64,000 nt of DNA from Modestobacter altitudinis (GCF_005930475.1 NZ_SJEW01000018.1:1-64000); one strand, 5' to 3'. Shown: positions 28,024-36,298, counted from the first letter of the stretch. Program-made: numbers and translations. The notes: generated from the sequence alone by a model not told the origin.

Positions 28024-28040
28024 ACTAACCATTGGTTAGT
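28024..28040. promoter_or_regulatory. Putative HxlR operator between qorB and its regulator
   Basis: Perfect 8-bp inverted repeat ACTAACCA-T-TGGTTAGT in the 104-bp divergent region. Its AT content is far higher than the surroundings. It sits 34 bp upstream of qorB and about 53 bp upstream of the regulator's start, so a bound dimer could control both promoters. Confidence 0.7.
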
Positions 28041-28093
28041 ACGGCTGTCCTGGACGGTACACTCGGCCGGGACGACGGGAGGAGGCGGTGGGG

Positions 28094-28483
28094 ATGGCCG
28101 AGCAGACGGTCGAGGAGCTGGTGGCCGACGTGTTCAGCCGCGGCTGCACCTCCCGCGAGGCGCTGGAGCACGTGACCGGGAAGTGGTCGCTGCTCGCCCT
28201 CTCCGCCCTGGCCGAGAGCCCGCACCGGTTCGGTGAGCTGCGCCGGCGGATCGAGGGCGTCAGCGAGAAGATGCTGGCGCAGGGCCTGCAGACCCTCGAA
28301 CGAGACGGCTGGGTGCACCGCGAGGTCCACTCGACCATCCCGCCGCACGTGGAGTACCGGCTCACCGGGGCCGGCGCCGAGCTGGTGCCCCACCTGCTCG
28401 GTCTCATCGACTTCGTCGAGGGGCGGATGCCCGCCGTGCGCGCGGCGCAGGCCGCTGCGGACCAGGTGCGCCCACCCCGCTGA
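28094..28483 (+). CDS. HxlR family redox-type transcriptional regulator (QorR/YtfH-like)
   Basis: Winged-helix regulator of 129 aa. HxlR features: Cys in FSRGCTSREALEHVTGKWSLL near the N-terminus (the redox-sensing position in YodB/QorR relatives), then FGELRRRIEGVSEKMLAQGLQTLERDGWVHR as recognition helix and wing. The ATG at 28094 has GGAGG 8 bp upstream; a GTG at 28088 is an alternative. Divergent from qorB with an AT-rich palindrome between. It most likely represses qorB until electrophiles or quinones modify the cysteine; this is inferred from the family. Confidence 0.87.
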   Translation: MAEQTVEELVADVFSRGCTSREALEHVTGKWSLLALSALAESPHRFGELRRRIEGVSEKMLAQGLQTLERDGWVHREVHSTIPPHVEYRLTGAGAELVPHLLGLIDFVEGRMPAVRAAQAAADQVRPPR

Positions 28484-28517
28484 GGCGCCGCGCGGCCGCC
28501 CCGGCGTGTCGCTGGAG

Positions 28518-28533
28518 TCGAACAGGTGTTCGG
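28518..28533. promoter_or_regulatory. SOS (LexA) box upstream of recA
   Basis: TCGAACAGGTGTTCGG, one mismatch from TCGAAC-N4-GTTCGA, about 120 bp upstream of the recA ATG. The same centre AGGT occurs in the lexA box of this window. Confidence 0.85.
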
Positions 28534-28651
28534 CCTACGGTGTCCACAGGTCCGGTCCGCGTCCACAGATGTGCCCGGTCCGCCGAAACTGTCAGACCCC
28601 CGTCCTAGCGTCGTCGACGACCCGCTACAGCGACATCCGAAGGTGGCCATC

Positions 28652-29692
28652 ATGGCAACGCTCGACCGCGACAAGGCCCTCGACATGGCCCTCGCCCAGA
28701 TCGACAAGCAGTTCGGCAAGGGCTCCGTCATGCGCCTGGGCGACTCGCCCGAGGTCGCGATGAAGGTGATCCCGACGGGCTCGATCGCCCTCGACATCGC
28801 TCTCGGCGTCGGCGGCCTGCCGCGTGGCCGGGTGGTCGAGGTGTACGGCCCCGAGGCATCCGGCAAGACGACGGTCGCCCTGCACGCGGTGGCCAACGCC
28901 CAGGCCGCCGGCGGCATCGTCGCCTTCATCGACGCCGAGCACGCACTCGACCCCGACTACGCCCGGGCGATCGGCGTCGACACCGACGCGCTGCTGATCA
29001 GCCAGCCCGACACCGGTGAGCAGGCGCTGGAGATCGCGGACATGCTGATCCGCTCCGGCGCCCTCGACCTGATCGTCATCGACTCGGTGGCTGCACTGGT
29101 GCCCCGCGCCGAGATCGAGGGCGAGATGGGTGACAGCCACGTCGGTCTGCAGGCCCGGCTGATGAGCCAGGCGCTGCGCAAGATCACCGGTGCGCTGAGC
29201 AACTCCGGTACGACCTGCATCTTCATCAACCAGCTGCGCGAGAAGGTCGGCGTCGTCTACGGCTCCCCGGAGGTCACCACCGGTGGCCGGGCGCTGAAGT
29301 TCTACTCCTCCGTCCGGCTCGACGTGCGACGCATCGAGACCCTCAAGCAGGGCACCGACGCGGTCGGCAGCCGGGTGCGGATCAAGGTCGTCAAGAACAA
29401 GGTCGCCGCCCCCTTCAAGCAGGCCGAGCTCGACCTCATCTGGGGTACCGGCTTCAGCCGTGAGGGTGGTCTCATCGACATCGGGGTGGAGCAGGGCTTC
29501 GTCCGCAAGTCCGGTGCCTGGTACACCTACGACGGCGACCAGCTCGGCCAGGGCAAGGAGAACGCCCGCACCTTCCTGCGGGACAACCCCGACCTCGCCG
29601 ACGAGATCGAGAAGAAGATCAAGGAGAAGCTGGGCATCGGCGTCGCCAAGGTCGACGCGGCCGACGTGGCTGCCGAGCCGGCCGACTTCTGA
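28652..29692 (+). CDS. recA: Recombinase RecA
   Basis: DNA strand-exchange protein and LexA co-protease, 346 aa, no intein. Walker [10 protein letters not shown] is at 66-74; Walker B is [10 protein letters not shown]; the L2/DNA-binding segment has [15 protein letters not shown] and the signature [16 protein letters not shown] 28652 follows AGGTGGCC and gives the standard start [18 protein letters not shown] box lies about 120 bp upstream. recX starts 8 bp after the stop, so the two genes are probably co-transcribed. Confidence 0.98.
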   Translation: MATLDRDKALDMALAQIDKQFGKGSVMRLGDSPEVAMKVIPTGSIALDIALGVGGLPRGRVVEVYGPEASGKTTVALHAVANAQAAGGIVAFIDAEHALDPDYARAIGVDTDALLISQPDTGEQALEIADMLIRSGALDLIVIDSVAALVPRAEIEGEMGDSHVGLQARLMSQALRKITGALSNSGTTCIFINQLREKVGVVYGSPEVTTGGRALKFYSSVRLDVRRIETLKQGTDAVGSRVRIKVVKNKVAAPFKQAELDLIWGTGFSREGGLIDIGVEQGFVRKSGAWYTYDGDQLGQGKENARTFLRDNPDLADEIEKKIKEKLGIGVAKVDAADVAAEPADF

Positions 29693-29700
29693 TCTCGCCG

Positions 29701-30693
29701 ATGTCCGACACGCTGTTCAACGGCGGCTCGGGCGGAAGCTCCGACGAGGGAGCGGCGCCGGCCGACGACGAAGGTCGTCGGTCCGGCAGCCGCGGACGCC
29801 GGGGCGGTGCCCGTGGCGGCTCACGTGGCGGCGCAGGGGACGTCGGCGACGGCGCGGGGCGTCGCCGCGGCGGCCGGTCCAGCAGCCCCCAGTGGAGTTC
29901 GCGGTCCGCCGACCCCGAGGCGGCGCCGGCGGAGATGGAGGACCCGGAGACCGTCGCCAAGGGCATCTGCCTGCGTGCGCTCACCGGCACGGCCAAGACC
30001 CGCAAGCAGCTGGCCGAGCTGCTGGCCAAGAAGGACGTCCCGGTCGAGGCGGCCAACGCCGTGCTCGACCGGTTCACCGAGGTCGGGCTGATCGACGACG
30101 CCGCGTTCGCCGCCGCCTGGGTCACCTCCCGGCAGTCCGGCCGCGGCCTGGCCAGGCGGGCCCTGGCCTCCGAGCTCCGTGCCAAGGGCGTCGACGGTGA
30201 GGTGGCCGCGGCCGCCGTCGCCGAGGTCGACCCGCAGGACGAGTGGGACTCCGCGCGCCGGCTGGTGGAGCGGAAGGTCCCGTCCATGCGCCGGCTGGAC
30301 CGGGTCACCGCCGAGCGCCGACTGATGGGCATGCTGGCCCGCAAGGGCTACGGCGGCGGGCTGGCCGGCTACGTGGTCCGTGAGGCGCTCGACGCCGACG
30401 GCGCCGCCGAGGACGCCGCCGCCGAGGCCGAGTCCGTCGAGACCGAGCCCGTCGAGACAGAGCCCGAACGGGCCGGCTCGCTGGGCGCGGGGTCGCGGGA
30501 CGGTGCCCCGGACGGGTCCGGCGTCGAGCCACCGGTCTGGACCGCTGCCCGCTCGGCCGCGCGCAAGGCCAGGGCGGCCGAGGTGCCCGACGACGTCGCG
30601 GCGAGCCCGGAGGTGGGGGAGGGCTGGGCGCGGCCGATCAGCCGTGGCCGACTGCTCCCGGAGCACCTGCACCACGGCGAGGACCTGCCCTGA
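29701..30693 (+). CDS. recX: Regulatory protein RecX with long disordered ends
   Basis: RecA-modulating protein, 330 aa; ordinary RecX is 150-200 aa. The RecX core is at about 80-220 (ICLRALTGTAKTRKQLAELL, then FTEVGLIDDAAFAAAWV and RRLDRVTAERRLMGMLARKGY). The first 75 residues are Gly/Ser/Arg-rich and the last 100 are acidic, Glu/Ala/Pro-rich, both probably disordered. RecX caps and shortens RecA filaments. ATG 29701, 8 bp after recA, so co-regulated by the SOS box. Confidence 0.93.
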   Translation: MSDTLFNGGSGGSSDEGAAPADDEGRRSGSRGRRGGARGGSRGGAGDVGDGAGRRRGGRSSSPQWSSRSADPEAAPAEMEDPETVAKGICLRALTGTAKTRKQLAELLAKKDVPVEAANAVLDRFTEVGLIDDAAFAAAWVTSRQSGRGLARRALASELRAKGVDGEVAAAAVAEVDPQDEWDSARRLVERKVPSMRRLDRVTAERRLMGMLARKGYGGGLAGYVVREALDADGAAEDAAAEAESVETEPVETEPERAGSLGAGSRDGAPDGSGVEPPVWTAARSAARKARAAEVPDDVAASPEVGEGWARPISRGRLLPEHLHHGEDLP

Positions 30694-30730
30694 CGTCGGC
30701 CGGACGCCTCCGGCCAGACCCCCGGCAACA

Positions 30731-30766
30731 GATCAGCCGATGCGACAGCTGTCGCATCGGCTGATC
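30731..30766. repeat. 36-bp perfect palindrome downstream of recX
   Basis: Arms GATCAGCCGATGCGACAG and its exact complement with no spacer, 37 bp after the recX stop. It could end recA-recX transcription as an 18-bp hairpin, but lacks a T-run. A shorter relative (GATCAGCT / AGCTGATC) follows pgi at 8380. The next gene is on the other strand, so a protein-binding role cannot be excluded. Confidence 0.85.
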
Positions 30767-30845
30767 CGCTGGTGCTGCGTGGTCTCCGTCCTCACCCCGG
30801 TGGGGTGACTGGTGCCAGGCCGCCCGACCGCGGTCGGTCACAGCG

Positions 30846-30888
30846 CCCGCCGCTCACCGGTCCTCTCGGAACGCCGGTGAGCGGCGGG
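30846..30888. terminator. Terminator downstream of the orphan gene at 30908
   Basis: Perfect 15-bp inverted repeat (CCCGCCGCTCACCGG and complement) with a 13-nt loop, 19 bp beyond the stop of the minus-strand gene at 30908. Confidence 0.68.
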
Positions 30889-30907
30889 TGGTCTGCAGCG
30901 GGGGTGG

Positions 30908-31369
30908 TCAGGCGCCCAGCTGGGCGAGCCAGGCGGTGACGTCGACGGCCACGCCACCGGCGGATTCCTCGTCCGGCACGAGCCACCGGCGGCTGCGCTC
31001 CTGGCCGGCGGTCAGCCACTGTTCGATGGCGGTGTCGAACTGCGACATGGTGATCTCCTTGCCGGCGGTGGTGCTGGCCGGGCCCAGGAAGGTCACGTCG
31101 GACTCCTGACCGGCGGGGTAGAGCAGCACGACGCGGCAGCGGGCGCGCCGGTGCCGGGCCGGCGGGACCGCCTCCCGCACGATCGCCGAGTCGGCACCGG
31201 CGGCGGCGGCGAAGCGGCGGGCGCTGGCGCGCAGCTTGCCGACGAAGATCTGGGTCGTGGTCTCCAGGTCGTCGTCGTCGAGGTCCCGGTGCGTGTGGCG
31301 TGATGCGGTGGCGGTGGAGGTCACGCTCTCCATCTCGGCAGACAGCCCCGCAGAGGTCACCGGCGACAT
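30908..31369 (-). CDS. Hypothetical protein
   Basis: Open frame of 153 codons from ATG 31369 (an inner ATG at 31333 gives 141). GC-rich third positions all through support coding. No domain is recognised. The first 40 residues are Ser/Thr/Asp-rich (RDLDDDDLETTTQ), followed by a mixed alpha/beta stretch with RCRVVLLYPAGQESDVTFLG. An internal ATG at 31048 has an excellent AAGGAG site 6 bp before it and would give a 46-aa acidic protein (MSQFDTAIEQWL ... AWLAQLGA), which may be the true gene or a second product. Lies between recX and the aldolase cluster. Confidence 0.55.
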   Translation of the reverse strand: MSPVTSAGLSAEMESVTSTATASRHTHRDLDDDDLETTTQIFVGKLRASARRFAAAAGADSAIVREAVPPARHRRARCRVVLLYPAGQESDVTFLGPASTTAGKEITMSQFDTAIEQWLTAGQERSRRWLVPDEESAGGVAVDVTAWLAQLGA

Positions 31370-31475
31370 GTGCCAAGCCGGGCGACCAACTCCGGCACAA
31401 CGCCGACCGGGCGGGAGTGCTGCGCGGTCCCGGAACTGGCGGGGGTGCTGAGTTCCCACCGGTCACGCGCGGTCC

Positions 31476-31500
31476 CGGGTCCGGGCACTGCCCGGACCCG
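31476..31500. terminator. Terminator of the aldolase/DHA-kinase operon
   Basis: Perfect 12-bp inverted repeat (CGGGTCCGGGCA / TGCCCGGACCCG) with a 1-nt centre, 17 bp beyond the stop of the DUF336 gene. Confidence 0.65.
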
Positions 31501-31517
31501 GTACCCCCGTCGGCGGT

Positions 31518-31931
31518 TCAGGGGGCGTAGGCCCGGCGTCCGGCGTCGGCGACCTGGTGGTCCTCCTCGACCGTGCCCGCGCTGACCCCGACCCCGCCGA
31601 CGATCGTGCCGTCGGCGCCGGTCAGCAGGACCCCGCCGCCGAAGACGACCAGCCGTCCGCCGGTGGTGGACTCGATGCCGAACAGGGGCTGCCCCGGTTG
31701 GACGAGTGCAGCGAGGTCCTTGGTGTCGGTCTGGAAGTAGACGGCGGTCAGCGCCTTCTTCTGCGAGATGTCGACGCCGATGAGCTTGGTGCCGTCCATC
31801 GACGCGAACGCGACCAGGTTCCCGCCGTCGTCCACCACGGCGATGTTCATCGGCTGCCCGACTGTCGCCGCCTCCGTCTTGCACGCGCCGATGATCGCCT
31901 CGGCCTGCTCCAGGGTGATCTGCCTGCTCAT
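31518..31931 (-). CDS. DUF336/GlcG (HbpS-like) family protein
   Basis: Protein of 137 aa, one GlcG/HbpS/PduO-C type domain (DUF336): MNIAVVDDGGNLVAFASMDG, VDISQKKALTAVYF and the glycine-rich GGGVLLTGADGTIVGGVGVSAGT. No signal peptide, unlike exported HbpS. Relatives bind haem or corrinoid or sit in glycerol, diol and glycolate gene clusters. It is the last gene of the cluster, 63 bp after dhaK, which fits an accessory role in DHA or related metabolism. Confidence 0.82.
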   Translation of the reverse strand: MSRQITLEQAEAIIGACKTEAATVGQPMNIAVVDDGGNLVAFASMDGTKLIGVDISQKKALTAVYFQTDTKDLAALVQPGQPLFGIESTTGGRLVVFGGGVLLTGADGTIVGGVGVSAGTVEEDHQVADAGRRAYAP

Positions 31932-31994
31932 GGTGCTCTCCTCAACATCAGGTGGGGGTCGGGCGGCAGCCGGTGCCGCGGCTTTGCCGGGCGG

Positions 31995-32990
31995 TCAGAA
32001 CACCCGGACCGGGACCTCCGCCGGGGCATCGAGCAGGGCGTCGATCTCGTCGTCCAGCTTCACCAGGGTCAGGGATGCGCCGGCCATGTCCAGGGAGGTG
32101 CAGTACTCGTTGACGTAGCTGCGGGTCACCGTGATGCCGCGGTCGGCGAGCTGCTGGTGGGCGCGGCGGTAGAGGATGTACAGCTCACTGATGGGAGTGC
32201 CACCGAGTCCGTTGATCATCAAGGCCACGTTGTCGCCGGAGCTGTACGGCAGGTCGGTGACGACCGCCTCGAGCAGTTCGTCGACGATGACGTCCGCAGT
32301 CGCCATCTTCTTCCGCTCGCGGCCGGGCTCGCCGTGGATGCCCACACCCATCTCGATCTCGTCCTCGCCGAGTTCGAAGAGCGGCGAGCCCTTGGCGGGC
32401 GGGGTGCAGGCGGTGAGCGCCACACCCATCGTCCGGGTGACGTCGTTGACCTTCTTGCCCACCCGGATCACCTCGTCGAGGTCGTCGCCGCGGGCGGCGG
32501 CCGCGCCCACCGCCTTGATCACGAAGAAGTTGCCGGCAACGCCACGTCGGCCGACGGTGTACGTCGAGTCCTTGACCGCCACGTCGTCGTTGATCGTCAG
32601 GATCTCGACCTTGAGACCTTCGGACTCGGCCATCTCCTTGCCCATGTCGAAGGCCATCCGGTCGCCGGTGTAGTTGTTCACCAGCAGCAGCACGCCCTTC
32701 GGCGAGGCCAGCAGCTTCGCCGTCTCGTAGACGTAGTTCATCGGTGGGGCGGCGAAGACGTCACCGGGGCAGGCGGCGTCCAGCATCCCCTTGCCGACGA
32801 TCATGACGTGGGCGGGCTCGTGCCCGGACCCGGAGCCCTGCACGATGGAGACCCGGTCCTCGCTGGGGGCGTCGGACCGCATGATCAGGTTGTGCTCGGG
32901 CACGTACCTGAGGCGGTGCGGGTTGGCCAACGCCAGGCCCTCGAGCATCTCCGGGACGAACTGCTTGGGGTCGTTGACGAACTTCTTCAT
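31995..32990 (-). CDS. dhaK: Dihydroxyacetone kinase subunit DhaK
   Basis: Substrate-binding subunit of 331 aa. It starts MKKFVNDPKQFVPEMLEGL and contains QGSGSGHEPAHVMIVGKGMLDAA, VLLLVNNYTGDRMAFDMG and GIHGEPGRER, where His219 corresponds to the histidine that forms the hemiaminal bond with dihydroxyacetone in E. coli DhaK (His218). The start overlaps the dhaL stop by 4 bp (ATGA). Related DhaK-like kinases act on tetruloses, so the ketose is not certain. Confidence 0.93.
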   Translation of the reverse strand: MKKFVNDPKQFVPEMLEGLALANPHRLRYVPEHNLIMRSDAPSEDRVSIVQGSGSGHEPAHVMIVGKGMLDAACPGDVFAAPPMNYVYETAKLLASPKGVLLLVNNYTGDRMAFDMGKEMAESEGLKVEILTINDDVAVKDSTYTVGRRGVAGNFFVIKAVGAAAARGDDLDEVIRVGKKVNDVTRTMGVALTACTPPAKGSPLFELGEDEIEMGVGIHGEPGRERKKMATADVIVDELLEAVVTDLPYSSGDNVALMINGLGGTPISELYILYRRAHQQLADRGITVTRSYVNEYCTSLDMAGASLTLVKLDDEIDALLDAPAEVPVRVF

Positions 32991-33634
32991 GACGCTCCCT
33001 CTGTCTGCCAGGCCTCGTTGATCCGTCCGATGATCACGGCCACGCCCATCGCGCCGGCGTCGACCGAACCCCTGCTGCGCTCTCCGGTGTAGGACGCGCG
33101 ACCACGCTTGGCGACCATGTCCGCGGTGGCGTCCGCGGCCTCCCTGGCGGTCTCGGCCAGGGCGGCGAGCACGTGCGTCGCGTCCGTGCCCGCGGTCAGC
33201 TCCGCCTCCAGCCGATCGGTGACCGGCACCAGGACGTCGAGCAGGGTCTTGTCGCCGACGTCGGACTGGCCGCGCGCCTTGATCCCCTCGACGGCGGCAC
33301 GGAGCATGGCCACGACCTGGTCGCCGGTCAGGCTGTCCGTCGCCCCGGCGGTCATCCCGGCCCGCATGAACGCGGTTCCCCAGATCGGCCCCGAGGTGCC
33401 CCCGATCCGGGCGGTGATCACCATGCCGATCTTCTTCAGGAAGGTGCCGATGTCGGTGCGGTCGACGTCGTCCCAGCCGTCGAGGACGTTCTCGAAGCCG
33501 CGCGCGAGGGAGTAGCCGAAGTCGCCGTCGCCGACGACCGCGTCGAGATCGCCGAAGTACTTCTCGTTGTCCACGGCCGCCTGGGCGATCGTGCGGACGA
33601 CCAGGTCGACCTGCTGCTGCGCCGTGCTGCTCAC
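32987..33634 (-). CDS. dhaL: Dihydroxyacetone kinase subunit DhaL
   Basis: Nucleotide-binding subunit of 215 aa: DAVVGDGDFGYSLARGF carries the Asp residues that hold Mg-ADP, followed by the GGTSGPIWGTAFMRAG loop and the terminal SRGSVDAGAMGVAVII. GTG at 33634 overlaps the upstream HAD stop by 4 bp. In PTS-type kinases DhaL is rephosphorylated by DhaM; no dhaM is present in the window, so phosphate may come from a distant DhaM or from ATP. Confidence 0.93.
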   Translation of the reverse strand: MSSTAQQQVDLVVRTIAQAAVDNEKYFGDLDAVVGDGDFGYSLARGFENVLDGWDDVDRTDIGTFLKKIGMVITARIGGTSGPIWGTAFMRAGMTAGATDSLTGDQVVAMLRAAVEGIKARGQSDVGDKTLLDVLVPVTDRLEAELTAGTDATHVLAALAETAREAADATADMVAKRGRASYTGERSRGSVDAGAMGVAVIIGRINEAWQTEGAS

Positions 33635-34449
33635 GCCGTTCCTCTCTCGGGCCGGTCGGTGGAGGGAGTGCGGTCCGGCCGGCCCAGGCACGCCCGGGCG
33701 TCGCCCAGCACGACGTGGTGACCGGGCTGCGCCCCGCCCCGGTTGGCCAGGACCTCGATCGGCGGGCGGTCGGGGTCGCCGAGCTCGGACACCACGAGCA
33801 CCGCCTCGTCGAAGGGCTCGTGCCGGGTGTAGCCGTTGACGGTGACCAGGCACGGCAGCCCGGCGCCGGTCGCGGCCAGCAGGCCGTTGCGGGAGTCCTC
33901 GACCACGAGCGTGTCGCCGTGGTCCAGGTCGAGGGTCTGCAGGACGAGGTCGTAGATCGCCGGGTCCGGTTTCTTGGCCGGGACGACGTCCCCGGCGAAG
34001 ACCGGGATGCGCGCGGCGGTGCCGGCTCCGACGGCGTGCTCCAGCACGGCGCGGACGGACTCCTCGGCCGACGTGGAGGCGACCGCGACCGTCCACCCGT
34101 CGTCGAGCGCCTCGGCGACGAGCCGCGCGACACCGGGCCGCGCCGGGATCTCCCCAGCGGCGACCAGCGCGCGGAACCGCGCCGTCTTCGTGCGGTGCCA
34201 TTCGGCGAGCAGCTGGGCGCGGGCGGCGTCGTCGTCCGGAATGCCGGCGGAGCGCACGAACTCCGGGTCCTGGAACAGGCTGGCCATCCGCTCCTTGCCG
34301 CCGCCGATGGCCAGCTTCTCGCCGTAGTCGTCCTCGCTCCACCGCACGGGCAGCCCGTGCTCGGCGAAGGTCGCGTTGAAGGCGGGGAGGTGGCCGAACC
34401 GCTCGGTGTCGGCGAGCACCCCGTCGCAGTCGAAGACCAGGGCGCTCAC
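33631..34449 (-). CDS. HAD-superfamily phosphatase, CbbY-like
   Basis: Protein of 272 aa. HAD motif I is VFDCDGVLADTE (nucleophile and acid/base Asp), motif II VASTS, motif III KKPDP and motif IV VVEDSRNG. The cap region GKERMASLF resembles CbbY, which dephosphorylates xylulose 1,5-bisphosphate, and the beta-phosphoglucomutase branch. GTG 34449 is 4-bp overlapped with the aldolase stop. A phosphatase between an aldolase and a kinase suggests removal of a phosphorylated by-product or a step that makes the free ketose. Confidence 0.85.
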   Translation of the reverse strand: MSALVFDCDGVLADTERFGHLPAFNATFAEHGLPVRWSEDDYGEKLAIGGGKERMASLFQDPEFVRSAGIPDDDAARAQLLAEWHRTKTARFRALVAAGEIPARPGVARLVAEALDDGWTVAVASTSAEESVRAVLEHAVGAGTAARIPVFAGDVVPAKKPDPAIYDLVLQTLDLDHGDTLVVEDSRNGLLAATGAGLPCLVTVNGYTRHEPFDEAVLVVSELGDPDRPPIEVLANRGGAQPGHHVVLGDARACLGRPDRTPSTDRPERGTA

Positions 34450-35306
34450 CAGGCGCGTCCGGAACTGCCGAAGGTGCGCATGTGCTCGACGGCCATGCCC
34501 ATCACGGCGGACCGCTGGTGGGTGAAGAAGGACGGCGGGTCCCACTTCCCCCTCGCCTCGGCGTCGCGCAGGAACTCCAGGCTGGACTGCAGGAACACCT
34601 GCTTGAGCGCCGTGGAGATGTTGACCTTGGCGCACCCCCGCGCGATGAGGTCCTGGAACTGCTCGGCGGACAGCCCGGTGCCGCCGTGCAGGGCCATCGG
34701 CACGCCGGTCGCCTCCACCAGGTCGCTGACCCGCTGGTGGTCGAGGACGGGGGCGGAGGTGTACTGACCGTGGGCGTTGCCGATCGCAGGGGCGAAGCAG
34801 TCGACACCCGTGCGCCGGATGAAGTCGACGGCCACCTCCAGGGTCTGGACCACCGAGGCCGCGTCCGAGCCGATGCCGTCCTCGACCCCTTGGATGCCCT
34901 CGATCTCACCCTCGACGTGCGCGCCGCGTGCCCGGGCCTCGGCGACCACCTCGGTGGTCTGCCGCAGGTTCTCCGCCACGTCGAGCTCGTGGGCGTCGAA
35001 GAGGACCGAGTTCCAGCCGCCCGCGAGGCAGTCGCTGATGACCGAGCGGTCCGGGCAGTGGTCCAGGTGCAGCGTCACCGGCACCGCGACGTCGCGGACC
35101 AGGGTGCCGACGATGTCGAACAACTGCGCGCGGCCGTACATCCGCACCGTCTTGACCGAGGTCTGCAGGATGACCGGGGAGTGCTCCTCGACGGCGGCCG
35201 CGAGCACCGCCTCGATGCTCAGGTCGTTGACGATGTTGAACGCCGGCACGCCGTACCGGTCGGCCAGCGCTCGGTCGAGGAGCTCCTTCATGGGGACGAC
35301 GGGCAC
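34446..35306 (-). CDS. Class II aldolase (fructose/tagatose-bisphosphate aldolase family)
   Basis: Zinc-dependent aldolase, 286 aa. It starts VPVVPMKELLDRALADRYGVPAFN; the GTG at 35306 has AGGAG 5 bp upstream. Metal ligands and active-site residues: HLDHCPD (catalytic Asp, zinc His), EGEIEGIQGVEDG, GNAHGQYTSAP and LHGGTGLS, with KVNISTALK binding the phosphate of DHAP. The family splits DHAP-type ketose phosphates; the exact sugar is not readable. First gene of an operon of four overlapping genes with a DUF336 gene after it. Confidence 0.88.
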   Translation of the reverse strand: MPVVPMKELLDRALADRYGVPAFNIVNDLSIEAVLAAAVEEHSPVILQTSVKTVRMYGRAQLFDIVGTLVRDVAVPVTLHLDHCPDRSVISDCLAGGWNSVLFDAHELDVAENLRQTTEVVAEARARGAHVEGEIEGIQGVEDGIGSDAASVVQTLEVAVDFIRRTGVDCFAPAIGNAHGQYTSAPVLDHQRVSDLVEATGVPMALHGGTGLSAEQFQDLIARGCAKVNISTALKQVFLQSSLEFLRDAEARGKWDPPSFFTHQRSAVMGMAVEHMRTFGSSGRAW

Positions 35307-35403
35307 CGACGCTCCTGTGCTCTCGGTCGGATGGGCTCTCCGAGTTGTCCCAGGAGTCAAGCGTGGTGCGCATCACAGGTGTATGGGGTGAATCACCCAG
35401 TTC

Positions 35404-36198
35404 TCACTCGGCGGTCGGTCGACCACCGGGCCGCGGCAGCCACCCCCGGTCCAGCGCGATCATCACCGCTGCGGTGCGGCTGCCGGTCCCGGTCTTGTGC
35501 AGCAGCGCTGCCACGTGCTTCTCCACGGTCTTCGGCGACAGCACCAGCGTGGCGGCCATCTGCCGGTTGCTCATCCCACGGGCGAGCAGGGTGAGGGTCT
35601 CCTGTTCCCGCCGGGTGAGTGGTGAGTGCCGACCAGGGCCGACCGACCCGGCCGGTGCCGCAGGGCTGAGGCGGGACCCGAGCACCCCGCCGTCCTCACC
35701 CCGGCGGCGGAGGAGGTGGGTGAGCGAAGGGTCGTCGACCCCGGCGCGGACGATGTCGGGGACCGCGGCCTGGGTGAGCAGTTCGAGCTCGTCGACCTCC
35801 GCCACGGTGAACCGGCGGGGGCGGCAGGCGAAGACCACGTTGGCGCCCACCACGTCACCGCGCCACCAGATGGGCACGGCCACGACGGCGCCGGAGTGCG
35901 CTGCCTCGCCGGCTGCCAGGTGACCGGTACGGACCTCGCCGTAGGTCGCCAGGACCACCGGCCGTCGTCGGGCCACCACCTGGCCGGTGACGCCCTCGTC
36001 GAGGGGGAAGCTGCCGCCGAGCTGGCAGGACGTCCCGCGCTCGGCCAGCTTGGCGTACTGGTCCCGCGAGTCGTCGACCAGGGAGACGCTGCCCGCCGCC
36101 GCCTCCACCAGGCTGCCGCTGGTCGCGATCAGCCGGTGCAGCAGGCCCGCGACCGTGTCCTCTGCTGGCGGAGCCACCGCCCACGCGCCCTCTGCCAT
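35404..36198 (-). CDS. GAF-LuxR transcriptional regulator
   Basis: Protein of 264 aa: a GAF-like sensor domain (about 20-165, with GVTGQVVARRRPVVLATYGEVR and VVAVPIWWRGDVVGANVVF) followed by a LuxR-type helix-turn-helix at the C-terminus (LTRREQETLTLLARGMSNRQ, then LSPKTVEKHVAALLHK). The ATG at 36198 has GAGGAG 6 bp upstream. It lies directly upstream of the aldolase operon on the same strand, 97 bp away, so it is the likely activator of that operon or co-transcribed with it. The ligand is unknown. Confidence 0.87.
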   Translation of the reverse strand: MAEGAWAVAPPAEDTVAGLLHRLIATSGSLVEAAAGSVSLVDDSRDQYAKLAERGTSCQLGGSFPLDEGVTGQVVARRRPVVLATYGEVRTGHLAAGEAAHSGAVVAVPIWWRGDVVGANVVFACRPRRFTVAEVDELELLTQAAVPDIVRAGVDDPSLTHLLRRRGEDGGVLGSRLSPAAPAGSVGPGRHSPLTRREQETLTLLARGMSNRQMAATLVLSPKTVEKHVAALLHKTGTGSRTAAVMIALDRGWLPRPGGRPTAE

Positions 36199-36298
36199 GC
36201 GACTCCTCGTCGAGCCGGCGGGAACAGCCTGGCGCCACACCGTACGGGGGTCGAGGGCGCCGCGCAGCGCAGGGCTGCACGTCCTCGGGCAGCACAGC

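Noticed and set aside
35354-35385. Possible CRP-type site (TGGTGCGCATCACA) upstream of the aldolase gene
   Set aside because: Only one half-site fits TGTGA-N6-TCACA and the spacing is wrong.
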